The position numbers and the translations under genes were made by a program. Below the pieces are notes generated by a model that was not told the DNA's origin, made no database searches, and saw only the letters and a program-made list of their open reading frames with translations. A stretch of 64,000 bases of DNA, from the NCBI GenBank assembly GCA_037367405.1, contig JAZKJV010000149.1:868001-932000 (forward strand), written 5' to 3'. Below, piece by piece: positions 10,493 through 20,254 of the stretch. Origin of the DNA: Ottelia alismoides (Eukaryota; Streptophyta; Magnoliopsida; Alismatales; Hydrocharitaceae). The number at the start of each line of letters is the position of its first letter. Position 1 is the first letter of the stretch.

Positions 10493-11359
10493 TAAAAATC
10501 TTGGAAACAATATTTAGATATTCAATTAAAAATAATAAATGATTTCATTAATTTTAGGTTATAAAACAAAAATATTTTTTATTTTGTGAATTATTTTATT
10601 ATGATTTTTATTTATTTTTTCAAGGTTTATAATTACAATTCAATCTTTAGGGGCTATATATAGGTATATTCATCTATGTATTTTAGTATTTTTTTTATTT
10701 TGTAAATTTGATTTTATTAATTTACATTATTATTTTATAAAATATAAATTAATTTTATATACTTAAATATATTTTTTTATATGATATATACAATTAAATA
10801 AGTAGATGAATTATCTAAATAGGTAAAGATATATGCATTTTACCTATGTATTTTATACAAGTATTTTATTTTAATGATTTCTTGATGTTTTATTCATTTT
10901 TTAATATGCTCATATATTTTAAATAATATTTACAAAATTATAAAAATATAAAATTGTAAAAATAATCAATAATAAATAAAATGAATATTTTAATCAGGTA
11001 AACTATACAATAGGGGTCTAAAACCTAACTTTCAAATCGTAACTCCAAAAAATATGAAACTGCCTTAATTAAATAGCTTATTAAAAGTTATATACAATAA
11101 AAATTATTTTGATGTATTTTAAGTTATTATTTGAGAGATATGGGTCTGGGAAGTTGGGATTTGGGAATTTTATTCAGACCATAACTTTTATCTATATATT
11201 ATTTTTACATGAAATCAATTTTATATGTTTCTATATTTTATTATCTTTTCATGTAAAATGTTTCTTTATTTGAGGTATAAAAAGTAGAACTAAAAATAGG
11301 TCCCAAAAATGAATAAAAAGGAATTAAATAAAATGGAATTTTATTGTATTTTGGACCCT

Positions 11360-11390
11360 TATCTCCCCCTACTTTATTCCTTGTCGACCT
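11360..11390 (-). promoter_or_regulatory. Conserved U3 block of LTR B (left)
   Basis: TATCTCCCCCTACTTTATTC plus CTTGTCGACC. The right copy is at 21121-21150. Both are about 236-266 bp from the LTR 5' end. Shared with all other LTRs in the window. Confidence 0.6.
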
Positions 11391-11625
11391 AGTCATCAAG
11401 ATGCCTAGGTCTTGAGGCTTAGGGTCATAAAATATTTTCAATATTTTATTGTTTTTATTTTCTTTTCTTTATTCTATAATTTTGGCATTAAAACTGTATT
11501 TTATATGCTATTTACACAATAATGCATGGATGCTAAATTGCCTAAATTATGGGTATTTACAAGAATTTAGTAGGGTTTTTAAGGCCAAAATGGTATAATA
11601 GGGGCTATGAAATGGAGATTCATCA

Positions 11626-11644
11626 CCCCCCTATACTTTCCTTT
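11626..11644 (-). other. Polypurine tract of element B
   Basis: In element sense it reads AAAGGAAAGTATAGGGGGG and abuts TGATGAATC of the 3' LTR. It would prime plus-strand DNA synthesis. Its core AAGTATAGGGGGG recurs in the hairpin array at 13603-14225. Confidence 0.88.
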
Positions 11645-11879
11645 GCTAGTCCCTATCAAACACTTATCCAATAAGTGCAGAAAATAAAAACAAAAAAAAG
11701 AAAAGGAAAGAAATTGGATTAGGTTTAATTATCAAACTTCTCTTCACAAAATCAAAATTTGGAGCTTAAGTCAGACCTTTGGATTTTTAGTGCGGGTGGA
11801 TCCTTAATGGGAGTCATATTTGAAATCCAACACCATTCGAGAATCCCAAAACTCTTTTGAAGTCTCCTCAATAGCCATG

Positions 11880-12190
11880 TTAGAATACTTCAACTTATAC
11901 GCAAACCCTTATGACCATGAACCTGACTCGTACAATGTAAGTGATAGTGGCTCTCCCCAACTGAAATGACAAAGAGACTGACTTCTCCATTATTACAACA
12001 CAGTGATTCCCCAATCCAGCAACTCCTTCCTCGAGGAGCGGGGTATTCCCTTCTAAGTTCAAGTGACAACCAGCTCAAGAAGAGAGGGTGAAGAGAAGAA
12101 TGGATGGTAGCCAGTGTAGCTATCTATCCTAGGATGCAAGACTAGTGTAGTCAAGTCATCCAGCTGCAGGCTCACATGATTTGACTTTGA
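11880..12190 (-). pseudogene. Conserved small 3' reading frame of B (unknown)
   Basis: On the element-sense strand the region encodes, in two frames, SYTGYHPF (near 12100-12130) and, from 12078 down to 11890, LELRREYPAPRG, SCWIGES and SHYHLHCTSQVHGHKG. Related words in the same order and position occur in C (31910-32170), Y (50341-50691) and D (58636-58920). The B copy has a frameshift between the two halves. I do not recognise the product. Some Athila elements carry a late env-like frame; nothing here shows a signal peptide or membrane segment, so I do not call it env. Confidence 0.5.
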
Positions 12191-12319
12191 AGATCAAGCT
12201 TGCTTATGGACTATACAAATATATATATATACTTAGGCAAGCATTTTATTTTCAATAAGGCCTGTCCACTTTTTCGGAGTTTTTTTTTTAAATACTATAT
12301 AAACATCATTTACATAAGG

Positions 12320-12660
12320 AGTTTTTCCTCTTGAGCCAGCAGACTATCCCTCTTTTGAAGCATTATTGCAACCCATACTCCCTGTATTTAGATATCAATG
12401 CCATTGGACAGGTAGGGGTGCACTTCCCTCCCTAGAGGATGACAAATGTTTCCACTTGTGTGCATCTCATACCGGCAAATCCAATCCCCTCATCACTCCA
12501 ACTGAGTTGAGCCAAGTGAAAGGTGCAAGTGTCCAAGTTAGGTCATTATCAACTAGAGTCGTGTGTGTGCTCTGAAATACTCTACTTATGCAGTCAAGAA
12601 TCCATTGAACCAAGTCTCATGATCCTCAAAGAATTAAGTCAACTAGACCTGAAGTACCTC
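12320..12660 (-). other. Conserved 3' block of B (unknown)
   Basis: This block is strongly similar in C (32340-32700) and D (59060-59420) and in plus orientation in Y (49900-50260) and partly X (23700-24080). Shared phrases are CTCTTTTGAAGC, TGGGGTGCACTTCCCTC, GGCAAATCCAA and GAGTTGAGCCAAGTGAAA. On the plus strand, opposite to the element, B and D have open frames of 69 and 79 codons that align well, but C is closed in that frame. I treat the conservation as non-coding or as shared recent ancestry. Confidence 0.45.
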
Positions 12661-12829
12661 AATTCCAGCTCCTATAAGGTTCCTGTTATTAGGTAGAATT
12701 AAGGTCCAATCAAGCTCCAATATCTGGATTTTACTTAGACTTGTTCAATTACCAAACTCAATATGAAAAATGCTAATGCTATATAAATGCAAAAAATATT
12801 TTTATGATGCAATTTTCAAAGATTTTGAA

Positions 12830-13442
12830 CTTTTATAGATTTTTGAAAGGATGGTGCATATGCAATTTTTGCATTTTTCAAAAAGATTTTGCAAATATTT
12901 TTGGTATTTTTAATTTTGCAAATGTTTTTGTGAATTTTAAAAACAAAAGATTTTGAATTAAAATAGGTACAAATATTTACAAGGAGATGCATCTTATATT
13001 TACAAGAATTTAGGCTTTTAAGATTTTACAACGGGTAAGTGGTTAATTTTATAGATATATATAGACAATTAATAAAGAATTTTAAGATGTATATATTCAT
13101 CAAACTTATTTGAAAAAGATTTTTCAAACAATTTTGGAAACTATAGTCCAAAATAATTTTTGCAAAGAATTTTTACAAACACGTACACACATTTGAAAAT
13201 CATTTTTCAAAGATTTTTTTTCAAACAATATATATAGATTTTTCAAAATATTTTTGCAACCATTTTCAAGCCATTTGCAACTTTTAAAAATTTTTATTTC
13301 AAACAAAGAAAAAAATTTTCAAAAAACAAAAATATTTTACAAAGGTTGAATATATTGAACAAAACATTTTCCAAATAATTTTCAAAATATTTTTCAAAAA
13401 GGTTTTCAAACTATTTTTTAAATAGTTTGCAAAAAATGTTTT
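12830..13442 (-). repeat. Degenerate TTTTGCAAA/TTTTCAAA tract of B
   Basis: The stretch is a dense series of short words of the form A(3-5)-x-T(3-5)-(G)C-AAA, for example ATTTTCAAACAATTTTGG and CATTTTCAAGCCATTTGCAA, spaced about every 10-20 bp. It has no reading frame in element sense. The same tract occurs at the same place in X (22980-23360), C (33050-33845), Y (49180-49540) and D (59560-60140). Confidence 0.6.
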
Positions 13443-13462
13443 AACCTGATTTATTAATCAGT
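13443..13462 (-). other. Small hairpin CTGATT-TATT-AATCAG in B
   Basis: A 6-bp stem with TATT loop sits between the A/T tract and the hairpin array. It is present twice in C (33348-33363 and about 33834-33849). In D (about 60143-60158) the stem has changed on both sides to CTAATT...AATTAG, so pairing is kept. Confidence 0.5.
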
Positions 13463-13602
13463 AAATACAAAAATTATTTGAGGAATAATAAACATCTTTT
13501 TATTATGTGTTTTTAATGAATTTTATAGTATTATTAGCCATAATTATTAATAAAAATACGAAAGTACGAGTTATAGCTAAAGTATATATGGAGTATATAC
13601 GA

Positions 13603-14225
13603 CCCCCCTATCTTAGCTTGAGCTATATCCTCATATATCAGAGAGAAAAGAGAAGACATAACTCGTACTGAGTATAGGAAAATCTAAAGAATAAACGAAT
13701 GAAGAAATGAACGAATGAGAAATTGACCGTCCCCCCATACTTAGGATCAAATAATCCTAAGTATAGCAGACTGTACATAAAGCAGGGAGGGTCAAGGGTG
13801 GAAATGAACACATCGAACTCAGACTGTCTTCCCCTTTACTTAGGGTAAGATATCCCTAAGTATAGATAAGAAGTGGAGACAATGGAGAGGATCCAAAAAG
13901 TGAAGGAACTCGGGGTGCACACCCCTTATACTTAGGACAAAGTACATCCTAAGTATAGAAGACTGATAAAAAAGGGGGACGACACCTTTTTTGGTAGAAA
14001 AAGAAAATAGAAAAGGAAAAGAAGAAAAGACGAAAAAAAGAAAACAAGAAAAGAGATCAGAAGACGAAAGAAGATAGAAGAGGATGTACACATCACTCCC
14101 CCTATACTTAAGGTGAAGGTAGCCCAGGTATAGGCATCAACAAGACTGATGAAACGGGATGACGTATGAACACTCGGCTCATCCATCGCCCCTATATTTA
14201 GGACAAAGTACGTCCTAGGCATGGC
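13603..14225 (-). repeat. Array of six hairpins with G-runs in B
   Basis: Six units start near 13603, 13731, 13831, 13921, 14096 and 14189. Each begins on the plus strand with a C-run followed by an inverted repeat. The second has perfect 11-bp arms ATACTTAGGAT (13737-13747) and ATCCTAAGTAT (13754-13764). The third pairs TACTTAGGG with CCCTAAGTA, and the fourth pairs TATACTTAGGA with TCCTAAGTATA (13927-13937, 13947-13957). The last two are decayed. In element sense each reads arm, loop, arm, G-run, so arm plus G-run copies the polypurine-tract core. The fifth is followed by AGTGATG, like the real tract/LTR junction. Confidence 0.75.
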
Positions 14226-14265
14226 ACACATGAGAATGGGATGGATGAGCAGTACGAGAGATAGA

Positions 14266-14949
14266 CTAAGGTATGCAAATGCGAGTATACAACAGAGTGG
14301 ATGAACAGAGATCAAGAAGGTCGAAAGCGAACATTCTTGCAGGACTGCTGAGGAATCGATCTGACATGGTGCAGGTCGACATCAGGGTCCTCAAATGACA
14401 CAAATCGATCAGGGTTGACATAGTGAAGGTCCTCAGTGGTCCTAGGGTGGGAGGCACAGACAGGTCAGTGGAAGCATTGTGTCTAGGTCTGGCCTTAGGT
14501 GTCTCGTTGATATTGAAGTGAAAAGGGACGAACTCATCATCATCGAAAGAAGTGGAATCAAAGTCATCCTGTAAGGTGTCTCTTAAGTCAAAAAAAACGA
14601 ACTCATTGGTGGAAGTAGTCGAATCTTGTTCGTCCTCTAAAGTCTTAACCGGATCATCATCTACACCAAAAGGCATGAATTCCTAGATAAAAGCAACAAG
14701 ATCAAATTCAGCCTTTTTAGTCTGATCTGAATCTACGTAAACAGGAACTGACTCATCAGTGGAAGTAGTCGAGTCATGTCCATCCTGTATAGTCTCTGCA
14801 TCTGCCCTCCGCTCAATAATGTCAATCATGTAAATTCTGTGGATGTCATCAACACATTGCCAAACACCTGAAGAAGGAGCTCTAAGGTCCATGCTTTCTG
14901 AGTCTTCATCCATAGGGAGGAATTCTCGGGTCTCAATGGAATCCAACAT
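14266..14949 (-). pseudogene. Acidic repeat-bearing reading frame of B (unknown)
   Basis: Two adjoining element-sense frames (14683-14949 and 14266-14676) encode acidic protein with a repeated phrase: DGHDSTTSTDESVPV, then DEQDSTTSTNEFVFF, then DDFDSTSFDDDEFVPF. The units are roughly 70-150 bp apart. The frames lie just after the protease remnant, where an Athila Pol would have its acidic linker and then RT, but there is no RT. The product is unknown. It may be an expanded linker or a protein peculiar to this non-autonomous family. A stop separates the two frames. Confidence 0.5.
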
Positions 14950-15558
14950 ACATCAAAAGTCTCGGATAGTCTTGTCAAGGTCATAGTCCTCGTGGTCAAC
15001 TAGAATTGGTGAAGTCACATTAGGTGCAAGTCTTTGGTCAGTAGTGGGTGCAGTCGTGATCACCTCGCTCTCGTCAATAGGACAAAAGCGAATCTCTCAT
15101 GATCCATAGTCAATGAAGACCCTCGCAGAGGCGAGGAATGGTCGTCCCAAGATGATTGGAGAGTGCTCCTCAGTGGAGGTCTCCATGAGCAAGACGATAA
15201 AGTCGATGGTATAGCTCATGCCCTAATTCAAAATGACGACGTTTTCTAGGATACCCTTCGGCCTCTTGATTAATCCATCAACAAACTGAACGATCATCCT
15301 CATTTTCTTGAGAGGCCCGAAGTGAAAATACTGCACCAGCGAGAAGGGTAATGTGCTAATCGAAGCACCGCCGTTCAGGAGAGTGTGATCATGACTATGG
15401 TCAGAGATGGTGCAACTAATGAAAGGTGTAGCAGTGTTCCTTTTCCTGGGAATAGGGCGGTGTGTGATGACGTGAGCAGTGGCCATGGTCAAGATATGAT
15501 GCTCAGATCTACTCCTCCGCTTTCTCTTCTTATGATGAGGAGTAGATAATTGCGTCAT
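14950..15558 (-). pseudogene. pol: Aspartic protease remnant of B with lost catalytic Asp
   Basis: In element sense the frame from 15558 down encodes a basic stretch (HHKKRKRRSRSEHHILTMAT), then LLNGGASISTLP at the active site, then MIVQFVDGLIKRPKGILE, and further down IILGRPFLAS, the usual end of the domain. The active-site triad should be DSG or DTG; here it is NGG, with the Asn codon at 15373-15375. The protein would therefore be inactive even if the stop near 15223 were absent. It is the only Pol domain left in B. Confidence 0.75.
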
Positions 15559-15559
15559 G

Positions 15560-16228
15560 GCCTAGCGAAGTGGGGCATAAATGATCTCATGAATAGCGGC
15601 CACCACTTTGGGTTCAGTCAACATTTTTTGAATTTTTGGATCTTCTCCATACAAGGAAGGAGATCGGAATCATCTTATACATGAGGAATGCCAAGAGCAG
15701 TCTGTACAGTGGAATCTTAAGGGTCAAAGATGGGACTAGATGTGAATGAGTGTGTGGGTGAAGGATCTGGCAGATGGGACCACTCCTCACAGTCTGGCTC
15801 GATCATGTGTCTCCTGAATTCTTTTTTATTTTTAAATTTTTCTCATTTTTTGTATTTTTGGCTATTGCAAGCTCTCATGGAAATCCTCAAATGAACCCAT
15901 GTCATCAAATGGTGGAATATCATCATCATGGTTCTTATTTATACTAGTGAGGTCATTAATCCTCTGTCTCAAATGTTCCATCATCTCGTTCAAGTGCTCA
16001 AGGGTGGACTCCATGAAAGGTGACTTCAACAGATCAGTCTCGGGTGGATGTGAAGGTGAAAAATGTGAAGGTGGTAGTGAATGTGGATAGAAGTTCAAGG
16101 TCTGATATTGTGGCTGAGGCCAAGATGTAAAAAATCAGGAGCAAAGTCCTCTTGGAAAAGTGAGGTGGAACGACTAAAGGGTACGAAGGATCCGCAAAGT
16201 TTGAATAAAAACCGCTCCAGTCAGCCAT
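15560..16228 (-). pseudogene. Gag-position reading frame of B (unknown)
   Basis: From an ATG at 16228 the frame reads MADWSGFYSNFADPSYPLVV and then, after a shift of frame near 16100, a proline-rich part (HSLPPSHFSPSHPPE) and a helical part (LEHLNEMMEHLRQRINDLTS) that could form a coiled coil, ending at about 15862. Further decayed sequence (KMLTEPKVVAAIHEI, about 15590) leads into protease. The place is that of gag, but I cannot match it to the Athila Gag core seen in C. It may be a divergent Gag or a family-specific protein. Confidence 0.4.
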
Positions 16229-17561
16229 CTCAAAATCACAAGGTAAACAATCTGGAGAGCATTATGGTCAAGTCACGAGAAGTGAAGAAGAAAGGCGAAA
16301 ATGCGCAGAAGCGATCTAGGATGCACACAAGCAAACACAAGCAGACTCACACAAAACAAACACACCTCTCAATTCACATACCCAACTCGATGAAGATCGC
16401 AAAAGTGCAGTCTTTTTATCTTGTTTGTTTTAGAGTTATGTGAGAAGTCAAGAAGTTGAATAATCACTTACAAGTCTATAATGGGATTTGAGCACTACTC
16501 CTTAGTGTGTACGCGAGCAAATAAAAGCAAAAACAATGAGGGGATTACTAGTCCCAAGACTATATTTTTTTCTCTTTGGTCTTTTTTAGGGTCAAGTAAT
16601 ATCAATAGTCCCAATTTTATTGTTATCACTTTTTTTGAATTTTTAATAAGAAATGCACACGCCTATCGAGTAGTCAATTCCTTTAAGCACCTGAGTGATC
16701 AAAATCAGAGGGAGAGTCTGAAAAGCAATGCAAGCGGAAAATCAATGATGGTTGCTAAAGAGAAATGCTCACCTTTCCTCCAACACTCTACATGCAAAGA
16801 TGCTCAGCAGAATTGAAACCTATCTACATGCAAATGCAAGCCGATGAAATCGCCCTAGATGAGTAACTATTATTAGCGTGAAGATCAAGATTCTAAATAT
16901 CTAGAAGAGAGATCCAAAAGTTCAGTCTCAGAAGTACATCGGTGTCCGCCACAACGGATCCTGCAAGTGTTGTATAGCACTTCTCTCGGCACTCAATCTC
17001 AAATCCAAATACGAAGCAATTAGATTTTGACTAGATCCAAATGTAAACTATAGGTACATGAAAATATAACTAGGTGTTTGGACCTAATACTATTGACAAG
17101 CAGTTCCTACAGCTAAGGGCTCAATCACACAAAAGAAAGAAAACAAACCAAGAAACAAAAATAAAAACTGTGAAGAAAATCATGGAAAACCGACAAGCCC
17201 CCCAAGGGAACAATCCCTCGAGAACTGGACCTCGTGAAGCGTGAAAGTACTGAGAGCATCTTGTATTATTACAATCAAGTGGTCTCTCTCTTACTTAAAT
17301 TACACAAATAAATACTACAAATAAATGCTCAAAAATTGTCTTGAAAATTCCCTCCGAGTCCTCCTTGGTGCTAGGTCAAACCCGCCTCATGTCAGTGTGT
17401 AGGCGCTCCAAAGAGGAGCTCCTCCCTCGATCCACGTTCCTCGCAATAAAGACAACCAAGAGAGTGGTTAAACAATTCAACAAGATATATCAAATAAAAA
17501 AAGAAATAAAACTAGGCAAATCATCACAATCAATCAAGCAATGGCAATCTTAGCGGCATGC
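16229..17561 (-). other. Leader region of B
   Basis: This is the untranslated leader between the primer site and the first frame. It has clear counterparts in C (41700-42836) and D (62940-64000). Shared parts are the GA-repeat (CTCTCTC on the plus strand, near 17283), ACTGGACCTCGTGAAG (near 17222), and a block near 16930-17010 holding CGCCACAACGG(A/G)TCCTGCA. Such conservation in a non-coding leader fits a packaging or dimer signal, but that is inference. Confidence 0.55.
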
Positions 17562-17579
17562 TCCCCGGCAACGGCGCCA
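17562..17579 (-). other. Primer-binding site of B (tRNA-Asp, perfect)
   Basis: TCCCCGGCAACGGCGCCA on the plus strand is identical to the last 18 bases of plant tRNA-Asp with its CCA end. Two bases (TT) separate it from the LTR at 17582. It shows that B is read on the minus strand. Confidence 0.93.
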
Positions 17580-18804
17580 TTTGATAACTTTGATTTTGTG
17601 GAGATCATGTTAATACAAAAGGCGGATCAATAGTTGTTGAGAAGACCTCAAACGAAACCCCAATTAATCAACTATTAACCCACAACAACTAATCAAGAAA
17701 TGAAAGCAGATACGGAGTTAAAATTTATTATAACTCTAAGACAAGGATGTGTATAGTTGCAAGTATGTAGAGGTCGAACATAGGGAGCGAATGGCTAGAT
17801 CGAGGCAAATAAATAGGCAAAATGATTATCGTGAACTATTTGTCTATGTTTTTAATATGGGTTTATTTTTATTTTTATTTTAATTTTATTATTAATTGTA
17901 TATTTTTATATTTCATTTTTAAATTTTTTTATATTTTCTTTTTATATTTTATGTTATTTTTAATTTCTTTTTCTTTTAATAAGTATATATAAAACTATAT
18001 AAGATAAATATATACAATACAAGCAATGGTTTACATAAAAATTCATAAAAATAATCAAAAAAACAATAAAATAAAATATTTTTGGGTTTCAAATAATCTT
18101 TTTACTATTTTTATGATTTTTTTAGAATTTTAGCTAATTTTTATAGATTTTTAAAGTCAAAAATACCCTAAAATAGGGATAAAATAAATGTCTGAAATTA
18201 AAATGGAGATTAAAAATAGAAAATAGAATAAAAATTTCTCCAAATTAATTTTCAAATAGAGACAATAAAGTAATGAAAATTTAGAGATAGAAAATATATT
18301 TTTGGGATTTTTTTAGGATTTGTAAAATTTTTATGAAGGTTTTAGGGTTTTTTCCATTTTTTAGCTTTTTTTAATATTTTTTAGAGATTTTTGGTCTGAA
18401 GTTGTAAGATTGGTAACTATATATAAAAAATATTTTATTTGGAATTTTTCAAAAAGATTTATATTTTCTATGTATTTTATAGTGCAAACAGGGATAAAAT
18501 AGATGGTTTTTTATTTTTAATAAATAACAAGAAATTCAACATTGCAAATTAAAATTTGTGCGTGAAAGTAGATGAAATCAAGAGCAAATACGAATTTTTA
18601 TGGATTTTTTGGAGTAATAAAGATATATGAAATAAATATAAGAAATAAAGAGAAACTACACTTCTAGTAAAGGTATATATGTAAATATCAAGAAGTACTG
18701 GGGCCAAAGTCCAATTTTACAAAAATATATAACATGTACAAAAAGTTACAGAACTAATTAAATATGAATAAAGCCTCAGGGGCCCTCCTGCAAAAAATGC
18801 CAAA

Positions 18805-18826
18805 CTCACGTGTACGTACACGTGAG
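18805..18826. promoter_or_regulatory. Perfect 22-bp palindrome with two G-boxes in U5 of B
   Basis: CTCACGTGTAC is followed by its exact reverse complement, so CACGTG occurs twice, once in each arm. The left LTR has a decayed version (9097-9118). Inverted CACGTG-type repeats occur in the U5 side of the LTRs of C, X, Y and D as well. Confidence 0.7.
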
Positions 18827-20228
18827 CCACTAGCGGGGACCTTTATCTTATTATCAAGAATTTTAGGGGATGAACTGTAATTTTGCCAAAAATTTAACAC
18901 TTAAATAAAATGTTTGCTGAACTAATTCGAAATACACAAAACTACAAGCCTTTTCCTGCAAAATAGCCAAGCTCACATGCACGCGTACGTAAGCTTCATT
19001 GGCAAGGACCAAACTGTAAATATCAGAACGTTAGGGGGCAATTTGCAAATTTTACAAAATAATTTAAATGACAGAGAAAAGATTGAGTGCTATTTAATAA
19101 ATTACAAAAATGATTGGGCACAAAATGCAAAATAACCAGTAAAGGCGCACGATCGAACGACGCTTCCTTTTCCTTGATACACGCGTCGAGATGAGGGAGC
19201 CTGATGATGGTTCGAAAGCAATGGCCATGATTAGATCAGGCCAGACGATCGAATGATGTTGCACGGGCATGATCCGGCGGTGGCTGATGCATTTGGAAGA
19301 TCCGGTAAGATCCAACGGCAGCGAAGGGCGCAGGACGAATTGGGAAACGACCCCAGTGAGGCAAGCTTCTCTGAGCTCAGTCTCCTTCCTCCGGCAATCT
19401 GAAGGGCACCAAAATAGCTAAGAAGCTTCCTGATGTGGTCCTCTATGCGATGGAGACTCCAAAAGTCCCCAATGATGGCCGGAGGACGCGTGTAAGGCCG
19501 GTGAAGCAGACGAGCTCCAGGAACCTCGGCGACACTCCAAAATGTGCTCCAGCCGACGTCATAGCTCCAGGACCTGCAAAAAAGAGTGAAAGGGTCGAGG
19601 ACAAAATGCCTCGACCCCGTAGCAGGGTAGAATGGGGCATAGGATGCGATATGGGAGCTCACCGGAGCAAGCTTCGGCGAGGAGTGGTCAAGAGTGATCG
19701 AACGGCTAACATGCGAAAGGAAAAGGGAAAGAAGGATGCTAAGGGTACGGCTACGCTAAGAATGTGAGAGAAAAAGTAGAATACTATCACCTCAATGGTA
19801 GGAAAGCCAGAGTTGTACCTCGACGATTGATGGTTGGAGATGGGGTGGAGACTGCCCCTAGACGCTCTCCAAGGCCACCCTGAAGATGCTGGAGGGGAGG
19901 TGTCACCTCCCCAGTCCGGAGCACGACGAAAGGAGGACCAAGACAAGGTCAGTGAGGGTTCAAAAGTCGGAGGGAAGAGAATGGGGGATTTTGCACAAGT
20001 GAAGAACATGCTCCTAAATCGAAGAAAATCAGAGAATCAGTGATGCAATCCCCGATGTAAACATAGGGCGTGTAAGACCAATGGACGAGGAGCAAAAGTC
20101 GTGAAGGACTCGACATGAAAGGATGAAAGAGTTGGCCTCGAAAAAATCGAGAAAACGGGCAACAACGAGGTGCCAGACAATGGCAGACCTCGGTCAGAGA
20201 GATGACCGAGGTCAACAAACGGGAGGAT

Positions 20229-20254
20229 CTGGTTCGTCCACGTGGACCAACCAG
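20229..20254. promoter_or_regulatory. 26-bp G-box palindrome, one mismatch (LTR B right)
   Basis: Same site as 10467-10492 with a C instead of G at 20235, which breaks one pair. It lies about 1.14 kb from the LTR 5' end. GACCGAGGTCAAC follows on the GC-rich side (about 20204-20216). Confidence 0.7.

Larger units (their letters stand above)
7904..11625 (-). repeat. 3' LTR of element B (3722 bp)
   Basis: It runs from TGATAACT to GGAGATTCATCA, so its element-sense ends are TG...CA. Within it are AT-rich U5-side sequence (8150-9360) with G-box inverted repeats (near 9097-9125 and 9268-9295), a GC-rich stretch (9370-10480), a TATA-like site (10221-10240), a perfect 26-bp palindrome (10467-10492), and AT-rich U3 (10500-11625) with the conserved block at 11360-11390. 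Short reading frames inside it have no match and no conservation beyond the paired LTR. Confidence 0.92.

Noticed and set aside
12366..12575. Plus-strand frame similar to one at 59103-59342
   Set aside because: Both are antisense to their elements (B and D), and the C copy of the block is closed in this frame. Conservation is of DNA, not evidently of protein.
13603..14225. CRISPR-like array
   Set aside because: The units are inverted repeats with unequal spacing inside a plant retrotransposon, not direct repeats with spacers.
17562..17579. A tRNA gene fragment
   Set aside because: Only the last 18 bases of tRNA-Asp are matched and they lie next to LTR ends, which is the definition of a primer-binding site. 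No cloverleaf surrounds it.
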